Counted from the first letter of the stretch, positions 1 to 5,408 are shown. The stretch is 5,408 bases of DNA from Candidatus Neomicrothrix sp. UBA2517 (GCA_002341185.1 DDNP01000001.1:4527-9934), one strand, 5' to 3'. Program-made: numbers and translations. Notes: generated by a model from the letters alone, not told the origin.

Positions 1-23
1 TCTCCATCAAACCTTTCAGACAT
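1..23 (-). CDS. Possible 5' end of a gene leaving the left edge
   Basis: On the minus strand an ATG at 23-21 opens a frame that stays open to the window edge and reads MSERFDG. It would lie 71 bases beyond the stop of the MarR-type gene, on the same strand. No Shine-Dalgarno sequence is visible in front of it, and seven residues are far too few to recognise a family; some short-chain dehydrogenases begin in a similar way, but that is only a hint. If real, its start is 15 bases from the left copy of the 24-base repeat, so it would belong to the flanking DNA and not to the transporter block. It could equally be chance. Confidence 0.2.
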
Positions 24-38
24 GCGTTTAGTTTAGGG

Positions 39-62
39 CAGAACAGGTTTTGTTACATGTGT
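39..62. repeat. 24-base direct repeat, left copy
   Basis: This stretch, from CAGAACAGG to ACATGTGT, is identical over 24 bases and in the same orientation to 5385-5408 at the other end of the window. The base before the repeat differs (g at 38, a at 5384), so the left limit of the identity is real; the right limit cannot be seen because the window ends. It lies between the end of the regulator gene (95) and a possible gene start at 23. Inside it AACA and TGTT form a small inverted repeat and ACATGT is a palindrome. I do not recognise it as part of a tRNA or tmRNA. Confidence 0.9.
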
Positions 63-94
63 GGGGGTCTAGAGGCTATTTATTTAAAATGACT

Positions 95-601
95 CTATGA
101 AAGAGTTTCTTCTATTTCTTGTTTAAGCCGTGCTAGATCTAAGCGAAATAATTTCAAATTCTCAGCAAGATTTTGGTGGTTTTGTAAATCAACAAATTCA
201 TTGCTTATATCCTTTAGCAAGAAATACTTGTCCTGGAGTTCCTTTCGAAGAGCATCCCCTTTTGGGGTTAATTTGATAATCCAAGCTCGACGGTCATATG
301 GGTTGACAGTGCGCTCCAATATATCTTTTGTTTCTAAGTCATTTATAACTATGCCCAGCCTCGCTTTTCCGATGCCTAGGGATTTTGCTAGTTGGCTTTG
401 CGTAAATGCATCGCTTTGGTCAATCAACGAAATAAGAGCCACATCAGTCAAATTCAGATCAAACTCTGAGAAAATAAATTCAAATGTTTTTGTGATATCC
501 CGAGCGAGTAGAACAATATCCCAATGAACTTTATAAGACTGCGGCCCAGTCAGCTTAGGATAAGTCCCATTACCTTTCCCCTTAAGCGCACTCTTCCCCA
601 T
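95..601 (-). CDS. MarR-family winged-helix transcriptional regulator
   Basis: A 168-residue protein with the MarR layout: an N-terminal helix (about 24-48), a winged helix-turn-helix (about 50-112) and a long C-terminal helical part (about 115-166) that in this family forms the dimer interface. The helix-turn-helix is TQSQLAKSLGIGKARLGIVINDLE (67-90), seen here in pieces; the wing ends with DRRAWIIKLTPKG (103-115), matching the family's DRR...LT..G pattern. MarR proteins are cytoplasmic dimers, usually repressors that release DNA on binding a small ligand. Its divergent position and the palindrome at 692-711 suggest it controls the phn-like operon and itself. The start is fixed by an in-frame TAG four codons upstream, with no other in-frame start between; the first 20 residues are basic, unconserved and partly made by an 18-base tandem duplication. 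No convincing Shine-Dalgarno is seen. The ligand cannot be predicted. Confidence 0.9.
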   Translation of the reverse strand: MGKSALKGKGNGTYPKLTGPQSYKVHWDIVLLARDITKTFEFIFSEFDLNLTDVALISLIDQSDAFTQSQLAKSLGIGKARLGIVINDLETKDILERTVNPYDRRAWIIKLTPKGDALRKELQDKYFLLKDISNEFVDLQNHQNLAENLKLFRLDLARLKQEIEETLS

Positions 602-612
602 AAGCGCACTCT
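576..612. repeat. 18-base tandem duplication over the regulator start codon
   Basis: Positions 577-594 and 595-612 are adjacent 18-base units that differ at only one base (t582 against a600). Read on the minus strand the units are AGAGTGCGCTTATGGGGA and AGAGTGCGCTTAAGGGGA. The single difference is the middle base of the start codon: ATG in the upstream unit, AAG in the downstream unit. The unit is a multiple of three, so the duplication keeps the frame and adds six codons to the N-terminus if the downstream unit was once the start. Confidence 0.85.
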
Positions 613-691
613 ACTTCTTGCTTCCATTGTTGAAAAGTTCGGAGAAAAGGAGAATACAACAGAAACTAGAAAGCATTAATACGCCAAAATT

Positions 692-711
692 AAAGTATGC
701 ATACATACTTT
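692..711. promoter_or_regulatory. Probable operator (8+4+8 perfect inverted repeat)
   Basis: AAAGTATG (692-699), a 4-base centre CATA and CATACTTT (704-711) make a perfect inverted repeat of 20 bases. A second, overlapping 10-base palindrome GTATGCATAC occupies 695-704. Size and symmetry fit the sites bound by MarR dimers, and it is the only strong palindrome in the divergent spacer between the regulator gene and phnD. It ends 55 bases before the phnD start and immediately precedes the best candidate -35 hexamer, so a bound dimer could block both divergent promoters. Binding by this particular regulator is inferred. Confidence 0.6.
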
Positions 712-713
712 CC

Positions 714-741
714 TAGACAAATTTCAAAGTTGGTTTAGGAT
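714..741 (+). promoter_or_regulatory. Candidate promoter for the phn-like operon
   Basis: TAGACA (714-719) matches the TTGACA -35 hexamer at five of six positions, and TAGGAT (736-741) matches TATAAT at four of six with a 16-base spacer. Transcription would begin roughly at 748-752, which leaves a very short leader before the phnD ATG at 767. The -10 match is weak and the consensus used by this organism is unknown. No Pho-box-like repeat was seen in the spacer. Confidence 0.3.
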
Positions 742-755
742 TGGCTCAAAATTAA

Positions 756-760
756 AGAGG
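756..760 (+). promoter_or_regulatory. Ribosome binding site of phnD
   Basis: AGAGG, extended by further G residues to 763, lies six bases before the ATG at 767. It is the best Shine-Dalgarno match in the window and supports that start. Strong initiation here fits the need for an excess of binding protein over the membrane components. Confidence 0.7.
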
Positions 761-766
761 GGGATT

Positions 767-1798
767 ATGTCTCAAAAGACACGAAATTTTAAATTATTGA
801 CTATTCTCATAGCGTTTCTGACGCTCGGAGCGATGGCCGTTGGATGCGGTGATGACGATGAAGGGCGGCCAAGCAAACTTACATTTGGCCAAGTCCCAGC
901 GGAAGATGCAGTTGGCTTAGAAACTGCCTACTCAACAACGACACAAATCCTTATTGATAACGTTGAAGGACTTGAAGAAATAGACATGGTTGTAGCTACC
1001 GAATACGCAGGAATTGCTGAAGGAGTTATTGCAGGAAGAATTGACATTGCTCAATTTGGACCTTTCTCTTACGTAATCTCAACTAAGAACGGCGCCAACC
1101 TTGATGTAGCAGGAGCACTAACGAGGGCTAAAGGAGCAAATCCGGGTTATCGTAGCTACTTGGTAACTGGGAAAGATAGCGGAATTAACGATATCTCTGA
1201 CCTCGCAGGCAAAACAGTATGTTTCGTAGACCCAGGATCAACTTCGGGATTCCTATTCCCATCAGAAGGCTTACTCTCAGCAGGTCTAGACCCAATGGAA
1301 GGGTCTACCGACATCACTCCAATATTTGCAGGCGGACATGACGCCTCAATTTTGAGCGTCCTAAACGGTGATTGTGACGCTGGTTTTGCTGCAGATGTCT
1401 TCTTAAAGAGTCAACCTGGTGATGATGCTCCAGGTATTCTCCAAAGCGGAGGCGACATTGACGGTATTCTTGACCGAGTAGATGGAGCTGATGTCAATCC
1501 TGAAAGCGCCACTCTAGCGATTATATGGAAAACGGCGATTATTGCAGGCTCACCTTTGGGGCTTAATGCAGATACTGTTCCAGCTGACATGATTGCAGAA
1601 ATCACAACTGTGCTAAAAGAAAAGGTAAATCTTGATTATGCGATAGCTAACGGATACTGTTCGGGCACAGTCGAAGAGAACGACTGCAAGATAGGTTCAG
1701 GCGGCAGTGAATGGGGATACGTAGATGTAGGAGGCGATTCGTATTATGACGGCGTTCGCCAAGTCTGCGAAGTAACCGGCGCTACGAAGTGCCAATAA
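767..1798 (+). CDS. phnD: PhnD-like phosphonate/phosphite ABC transporter binding lipoprotein
   Basis: A 343-residue substrate-binding protein of the PhnD family. Residues 1-26 are a lipoprotein signal: basic start, hydrophobic core 10-25, then the lipobox AVGC with Cys27 as the lipidated residue, followed by an acidic DDDE stretch typical of a flexible tether. The mature part carries family landmarks: the YAG...G.IDIAQFGPFSY block (80-102), DPGSTSGF (155-162) with the Ser-Thr-Ser that in PhnD proteins contacts the oxyanion, and GGHDAS (189-194) with His191. The protein should bind a phosphonate, phosphite or related ligand outside the membrane and deliver it to the PhnE permease. The last 50 residues are less typical and hold four cysteines (298, 307, 334, 342). 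Exact ligand cannot be read from sequence; other PhnD/SsuA-type substrates remain possible. It is the first gene of the operon, 47 bases before phnC. Confidence 0.9.
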   Translation: MSQKTRNFKLLTILIAFLTLGAMAVGCGDDDEGRPSKLTFGQVPAEDAVGLETAYSTTTQILIDNVEGLEEIDMVVATEYAGIAEGVIAGRIDIAQFGPFSYVISTKNGANLDVAGALTRAKGANPGYRSYLVTGKDSGINDISDLAGKTVCFVDPGSTSGFLFPSEGLLSAGLDPMEGSTDITPIFAGGHDASILSVLNGDCDAGFAADVFLKSQPGDDAPGILQSGGDIDGILDRVDGADVNPESATLAIIWKTAIIAGSPLGLNADTVPADMIAEITTVLKEKVNLDYAIANGYCSGTVEENDCKIGSGGSEWGYVDVGGDSYYDGVRQVCEVTGATKCQ

Positions 1799-1830
1799 GG
1801 CAACTAGAAGAAATATTTAGGTCATAAACA

Positions 1831-1840
1831 GAACATGTTC
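1831..1840. repeat. 10-base palindrome before phnC
   Basis: GAACATGTTC is a perfect palindrome in the short phnD-phnC gap, ending five bases before the phnC ATG. The bases around it, AAACAGAACA then GTT after one base, resemble the start of the right copy of the flanking 24-base repeat (5382-5391), but the likeness stops there. It occupies the place where a ribosome binding site would be expected. A role as a protein-binding site is possible; chance is also plausible at this length. Confidence 0.35.
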
Positions 1841-1845
1841 ATGGC

Positions 1846-2712
1846 ATGAAACAAGATAATATAGTTCCCCCCGACGCTGGTAGTGGCAACGCTTTAGCGT
1901 CGGGGGGAAACGCAGTTGAAGTAAAAGACCTTGTAAAAACTTTTGACAATGGCAATGTTAGGGCTCTTGACGGGGTCTCAATATCTGTGCCTGTAGGGCA
2001 ATTACTCGTAATTATCGGGCTTTCTGGCTCGGGGAAATCAACGTTTCTGCGTCACCTCAATGGACTACATTTACCGACAGAAGGGTCAGTTGAGGTCTTG
2101 GGAAATGTCATTCCCGATTTGAAACGGCCAGAACTTCGGTCTCTTCGGCGTGATATCGGTTTCGTTTTTCAACAATTCAATATTGTTGGCAGGCTCACCT
2201 GCATAGAAAATGTGCTTAGCGGTGCTTTGGGAAGAATTCGAGGACCAAGGATCGGAGCAATGATGTATCCAAAGTCGCTAAGGGTAGAAGCATTTGAACA
2301 ACTTGAACGCGTTGGATTAGCTGACCGGGCATGGCAGAGAACAGATACCCTTTCGGGAGGACAGCAACAACGAGTAGCTATTGCACGTAGTTTGATGCAG
2401 AAACCCAAAATAGTTCTCGCTGATGAACCAGTTGCCTCTCTCGATCCTGAAATTTCAGGTCAGGTAATGGAATTACTTGTCCAATGCTGCATAGAGGACG
2501 GAATAACTGTTCTCTGTAGTCTGCACCAAGTAGACCTGGCCTTAGGATGGGCGGATCGACTCATTGGGTTACGTGACGGGAAAGTCGTTTTAGATTCTCT
2601 GGTCAAAGGTTTAGACCAAGAAGAAGTCATGGGTGTCTATCGTGAATTAGATCCGACCGGTGAAAAGGAAAATGAATATAGAGTTTCTGAGACGGATCCC
2701 TCCTCCCAATGA
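1846..2712 (+). CDS. phnC: PhnC-like ABC transporter ATP-binding subunit
   Basis: A 288-residue ABC ATPase with all nucleotide-binding motifs intact: Walker A GLSGSGKST (58-66), Q-loop within VFQQFN (107-112), signature LSGGQQQR (169-176), Walker B IVLADEP (189-195) with catalytic Glu194, D-loop SLD (198-200) and H-loop His227 in LHQVDLAL. FNIVGRLTCIENVLSGALG (111-129) and LHQVDLA are characteristic of the PhnC subgroup. It should dimerise on the cytoplasmic face of PhnE and power import. Residues 1-23 are an extension ahead of the conserved VEVKDLVKTF strand and are largely encoded by a 14-base-pair inverted repeat. The ATG at 1846 is the only usable in-frame start: a stop lies at 1825-1827, and the next in-frame ATG/GTG would remove conserved core. 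No clear Shine-Dalgarno precedes it, so translation may depend on ribosomes finishing phnD. It overlaps phnE by four bases. Confidence 0.92.
   Translation: MKQDNIVPPDAGSGNALASGGNAVEVKDLVKTFDNGNVRALDGVSISVPVGQLLVIIGLSGSGKSTFLRHLNGLHLPTEGSVEVLGNVIPDLKRPELRSLRRDIGFVFQQFNIVGRLTCIENVLSGALGRIRGPRIGAMMYPKSLRVEAFEQLERVGLADRAWQRTDTLSGGQQQRVAIARSLMQKPKIVLADEPVASLDPEISGQVMELLVQCCIEDGITVLCSLHQVDLALGWADRLIGLRDGKVVLDSLVKGLDQEEVMGVYRELDPTGEKENEYRVSETDPSSQ
1865..1909. repeat. 14-bp perfect inverted repeat inside the 5' end of phnC
   Basis: TTCCCCCCGACGCT (1865-1878) and AGCGTCGGGGGGAA (1896-1909) are exact reverse complements separated by 17 bases, so the transcript can form a very stable GC-rich hairpin starting 19 bases after the phnC ATG begins. 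A smaller alternative hairpin, ACGCT-TT-AGCGT (1889-1900), shares the right arm. No T-run follows on either strand, so it is not a standard intrinsic terminator. Its place just after the binding-protein gene suggests it may protect the upstream phnD message or dampen phnC-phnE expression, as intergenic stem-loops do in other ABC importer operons; a small inserted palindromic element is another option. Confidence 0.9.
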
Positions 2713-4490
2713 ATGGGGTAAACAATCACGAACAAGTCAGTGAGCAGGTCGAGAAACAAAGAGAATCTGGTTCATTAGATCAGATATCGAGACCATGGAA
2801 TCTACGACGAGTCCAGATTTGGAGTTTCGTAGGCTTTCTTCTCGTTGCCTTCGCTTGGTCTGTTAGACGAGTCGATCTTTCCTTTAACGGTATTATAGAA
2901 ATAATTGAAGGGTGGCCAGCAACATGGAGCCTTCTTAAAAGGATGGTCCCTCCTTCTTTACCTAGCGAAGATATTGACCTCATAATATCGTTATCTCTTG
3001 ATACATTTTTTATGGCGTTCGCTGGTACGGCGGTTGGGCTAGTTCTCGGTATACCGCTCGGTCTTCTATCTGCCCGTAACGTTATGCCATGGGCTTCTGT
3101 ACGGGCACTCTCGAGAGCAATTATCGTATTTTCGCGCGCTATCCCAGCTTTAGTATTTGCAATATTTTTCGTTAGAATTTATGGAATCGGTGTACTTCCC
3201 GGTATCTTAGCCATCGGGATTCATTCGATTGGAATGATCGGAAAACTTACAGCGGATGCTGCTGAAGATATTGATACTGGACCACGAGAAGGTGTGACTT
3301 CTACAGGTGCTGGACCTATGCAGGACTTAGCTACTGGCGTTTGGAGTCAGATGGTTCCGACAGTGATAACAATTTCCCTTTACCGATTAGAAATAGATTT
3401 TCGTTCTGCACCGATTCTTGGATGGGTAGGTGCCGGAGGAATAGGAGTATTGCTCAGATCATATCAAGGCGGACTTCGGTACCAAGAAATGCTCGGAATC
3501 ACACTTTTGATCGTGGTACTTGTAATTCTCTTGGAATCACTCTGTGCAGTAACCCGTAATGCACTATTCGGGACCACAGAACGTCTTCCAAAGAAATTAA
3601 AAACTAAATCAATATTTGCTAGCTTCGTCAGCCCCGGACAAAAAATAGCTGAGTTGATTATTAATAGGTCTAGTAAGAAAGAAGTTCAAGTAGAACAGTC
3701 AAGTGAGCGTCGCTTAAATGCGCCTTGGACTGTAGAGCGTATAAAAGTCAACACTGTGAGCATGATATTTTCGGTACTTCTGGTGCTCTCATTTGTTATT
3801 CCAGATATTGGCGCTAAGGAAATTCTGACAGATAGTGGAAATATTCCTGAGATGCTAAGAAGACTTACCCCAGACAATTGGTCTTGGTGGAGTAGTCGCA
3901 TTCTAAGTGACCTAATTGACACGGTTGGTATAGGAATGGCAGCGACAGGGCTTGCCTTGCTATTTGCAATTCCTTTCTCGTTCCTGGCTGCTAGTAACAC
4001 GGCTCCCGGTCGATTTGTGTACTTATGTTCTCGCCTTTTCATGCTTGTTGTACGTTGCGTCCCGGAATTAGTCGTTGCAGTTATCTTTGTAGCGGCAATT
4101 GGTCCAGGGCCCAGAGCTGGGACACTTGCGTTATCTATAGGAATGTTTGGATTTATCACAAAACTTTTCGCTGATGCTATAGAAGAAGCACGTCAGGGTA
4201 TACGTGACGGAGTAATTTCAACTGGATCAACCCGTTTGCAGGAATCGACTACGGCAGTTTTGCCTCAAGTTGTTACTTCCATAATAAGTAACTCGATGTA
4301 CTTACTCGACGTCGCAATCAGAAGCTCAACCGTTGTTGGGATTGTCGGCGGTGGTGGGATAGGGTTCCTCGTTGTTAATTCTGCTAGACAACTTCAGTGG
4401 GACACCTTAGGTGGAATCATCTTCTGTATATTTGTAATTGTCTACGCCATTGAACTTCTCGCGACCTGGGTTAGAAGAAAAGTGGAATGA
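2709..4490 (+). CDS. phnE: Fused PhnE-PhnE-like ABC transporter permease
   Basis: A 593-residue membrane protein, about twice the usual PhnE length, made of two permease halves in tandem. Half one (about 35-285) has hydrophobic segments near 36-52, 98-120, 133-157, 161-178 and 262-283, and an EAA-type coupling loop at GMIGKLTADAAEDID (175-189). Half two (about 345-590) has segments near 350-366, 402-427, 440-465, 470-485 and 567-587, with its loop at GFITKLFADAIEEARQG (481-497). Each half ends its core with a glycine-rich repeat, GWVGAGGIG (238-246) and GIVGGGGIG (544-552). A charged, non-membrane linker lies at about 290-345. The protein should form the whole membrane channel as a pseudodimer, each half docking one PhnC. 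It starts within phnC by an ATGA overlap; the bases before the ATG are pyrimidine-rich (TCCCTCCTCCC) with no Shine-Dalgarno, so translational coupling is likely. Reading frame is intact through both halves. Confidence 0.92.
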   Translation: MNGVNNHEQVSEQVEKQRESGSLDQISRPWNLRRVQIWSFVGFLLVAFAWSVRRVDLSFNGIIEIIEGWPATWSLLKRMVPPSLPSEDIDLIISLSLDTFFMAFAGTAVGLVLGIPLGLLSARNVMPWASVRALSRAIIVFSRAIPALVFAIFFVRIYGIGVLPGILAIGIHSIGMIGKLTADAAEDIDTGPREGVTSTGAGPMQDLATGVWSQMVPTVITISLYRLEIDFRSAPILGWVGAGGIGVLLRSYQGGLRYQEMLGITLLIVVLVILLESLCAVTRNALFGTTERLPKKLKTKSIFASFVSPGQKIAELIINRSSKKEVQVEQSSERRLNAPWTVERIKVNTVSMIFSVLLVLSFVIPDIGAKEILTDSGNIPEMLRRLTPDNWSWWSSRILSDLIDTVGIGMAATGLALLFAIPFSFLAASNTAPGRFVYLCSRLFMLVVRCVPELVVAVIFVAAIGPGPRAGTLALSIGMFGFITKLFADAIEEARQGIRDGVISTGSTRLQESTTAVLPQVVTSIISNSMYLLDVAIRSSTVVGIVGGGGIGFLVVNSARQLQWDTLGGIIFCIFVIVYAIELLATWVRRKVE

Positions 4491-4539
4491 TGATTCTAAA
4501 ACCCAGATGCCTTTACCTCTCTTTTCTCTTAACTATCCG

Positions 4540-4544
4540 AAAGG
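4540..4544 (+). promoter_or_regulatory. Ribosome binding site of surE
   Basis: AAAGG sits ten bases before the ATG at 4555, a slightly long but acceptable spacing. The 64-base gap before surE otherwise holds a pyrimidine-rich tract (4510-4530) and no clear promoter or terminator, so surE is probably read from the upstream operon transcript. Confidence 0.45.
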
Positions 4545-4554
4545 TTTTTAACTA

Positions 4555-5382
4555 ATGCGTATTCTTGTAACAAATGATGATGGGTTTGATTCACCCGGTC
4601 TACATACTTTAGCAAAAGCATTAAAACCATTCGGTGAAGTAGTAGTTGCAGCTCCAGATAGGGAATACTCCGGAGCTTCTTCAAGTGTTGGGCCAATACC
4701 ACTCACAACTGAAAAACATAAGGTTGAAATTGATGGGATTGATGAGGCATGGGCTGTTTCAGGACCTCCTGGATTAATAGTTTTTTTAGCAAGCATGGGT
4801 GGGTTTGGCATCCCATTCGATCTCGTTGTTTCTGGTATCAATCCTGGAGCTAACGTAGGGAATCCTGTGTACCTTTCGGGAACAATTGGTGCTGCGTTCT
4901 TAGCGAGGATGAATGGGATAACTGGAATAGCTATAAGCCAGGAATCAGTAAATTCATTAGTTGAAACATTTTCAGCTCATGAAACTAGTGAGCAGAAATG
5001 GGAAACTGCTGCTCAAATAGCTGCCATTGTCGTTTCAAACCTTCAAGAAATACCATTGCCAGAACCCAGCGTCTTAAATATCAATGTACCGAATGCAGAA
5101 ATGTCTCAAATTAAAGGTTGGGTGCGGGCACAGATTGGGAACACATTCGCAACCCAACGCTTACTAACTGTAGAGCCATCATCAGAGAAAAAGGACTCTT
5201 ATAAATTAATCATGGGCAACGGTGAAAGAGTCTCGCACCTTCCTGTAGAGATAGATACTGGGGCAGTAGCAAACGGTTATATTTCTGTAACGTGGGTCAG
5301 TAAATTATCGCTAGTAGAAGTTCCTTTTGGGGAAAGTGTAGAAGCATCATTAGACGCTCATTTTCTTCGAAAAGGAAATTAA
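4555..5382 (+). CDS. surE: SurE-type 5'/3'-nucleotidase (survival protein phosphatase)
   Basis: A 275-residue protein of the SurE family, metal-dependent cytoplasmic phosphatases that remove phosphate from nucleoside monophosphates and some other phosphoesters. The start MRILVTNDDGFDSPG is diagnostic, with metal ligands Asp8 and Asp9; Ser39 in APDREYSGAS (33-42) and Asn96 in VVSGINPGANVG (91-102) complete the expected metal site. SGTIGAA (108-114) and LNINVP also match the family. Two places differ from common SurE sequences: the usual GTPxDCV loop reads GPPGLIV (70-76), lacking the Asp, and the usual YSGT reads LSGT (107-110). The protein is likely active, but substrate choice may be altered. 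The start is supported by AAAGG upstream and by the conserved N-terminus. It follows phnE by 64 bases on the same strand, which suggests a shared role in phosphorus acquisition. Length is close to the family norm. Confidence 0.92.
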   Translation: MRILVTNDDGFDSPGLHTLAKALKPFGEVVVAAPDREYSGASSSVGPIPLTTEKHKVEIDGIDEAWAVSGPPGLIVFLASMGGFGIPFDLVVSGINPGANVGNPVYLSGTIGAAFLARMNGITGIAISQESVNSLVETFSAHETSEQKWETAAQIAAIVVSNLQEIPLPEPSVLNINVPNAEMSQIKGWVRAQIGNTFATQRLLTVEPSSEKKDSYKLIMGNGERVSHLPVEIDTGAVANGYISVTWVSKLSLVEVPFGESVEASLDAHFLRKGN

Positions 5383-5384
5383 AA

Positions 5385-5408
5385 CAGAACAGGTTTTGTT
5401 ACATGTGT
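5385..5408. repeat. 24-base direct repeat, right copy
   Basis: Identical to 39-62 and in the same orientation, beginning three bases after the surE stop codon and reaching the window edge, so the match may continue. The bases just before it (AAAA) also allow a weak AAAAC...GTTTT hairpin (5381-5397) that might help end surE transcription, but the left copy lacks that arm, so the hairpin is not part of the repeated unit. Confidence 0.9.

Noticed and set aside
39..62. The 24-base repeat as the 3' end of a tRNA or tmRNA gene (a classic integration site)
   Set aside because: No T-arm sequence, acceptor pairing or CCA end could be found around it on either strand.
91..107. ACTCT-ATGAA-AGAGT hairpin at the end of the regulator gene, as a terminator
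   Set aside because: The stem is only five base pairs, AT-rich, and overlaps the stop codon; the following minus-strand bases have only a short T-run, so it is not convincing.
201..527. A 108-codon plus-strand open frame
   Set aside because: It is the antisense shadow of the MarR-type gene; the minus-strand protein has clear family motifs and this one does not.
1865..1909. The phnC hairpin as a rho-independent terminator
   Set aside because: No T-run follows on either strand and the coding frame of phnC runs straight through it.
3686..4159. A 157-codon open frame on the minus strand
   Set aside because: It lies wholly inside phnE antisense to a strongly conserved permease half, has no ribosome binding site, and its protein shows no recognisable fold.
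4498..4548. AAAACC paired with GGTTTT, and CCTTT with AAAGG, as a terminator or switch between phnE and surE
   Set aside because: The stems are short, weak, widely separated and mutually exclusive; no better than expected for an AT-rich spacer, although AAAGG itself is used as the surE ribosome site.
1..5408. A CRISPR array or insertion sequence
   Set aside because: No array of regularly spaced repeats, no transposase or integrase frame and no terminal inverted repeats were found.

Overview
The window holds one compact accessory-type locus: a divergently transcribed MarR-family regulator (minus strand, 95-601) facing a plus-strand run of four genes. These encode a PhnD-like lipoprotein (767-1798), a PhnC-like ATPase (1846-2712), a fused double-length PhnE-like permease (2709-4490) and a SurE-type nucleotidase/phosphatase (4555-5382). 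Composition is moderately AT-rich by eye, and every gene reads cleanly in the standard bacterial code. The lipobox on the binding protein and the gene types indicate a bacterium. I cannot assign a phylum from the sequence; an uncultivated, possibly aquatic, bacterium is only a guess.

Layout: positions 1-94 lie beyond the regulator's 3' end. They carry one copy of a 24-base direct repeat (39-62) and possibly the first codons of another minus-strand gene leaving the left edge. The regulator follows, with an 18-base tandem duplication over its start codon. The divergent spacer (602-766) contains a perfect 8+4+8 inverted repeat (692-711), the best candidate for the regulator's operator, then a weak promoter and a good Shine-Dalgarno sequence for phnD. 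The 47-base phnD-phnC gap contains a 10-base palindrome. Just inside phnC is a strong 14-base-pair perfect inverted repeat (1865-1909). phnC and phnE overlap by four bases (ATGA). surE follows after 64 bases, and three bases after its stop codon the second copy of the 24-base repeat begins and runs to the window edge.

Working together: the lipoprotein should capture a small oxyanion-type ligand (phosphonate, phosphite or similar) outside the membrane. The PhnE pseudodimer with two PhnC subunits would import it at the cost of ATP, and SurE could release phosphate from nucleotides or other phosphoesters in the cytoplasm. No C-P bond cleaving or phosphite-oxidising enzyme is present here, so the true ligand is open. 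The most notable points are the bracketing of the whole regulator-transporter-SurE block by an exact direct repeat, and the large hairpin embedded in the unconserved N-terminal extension of phnC.
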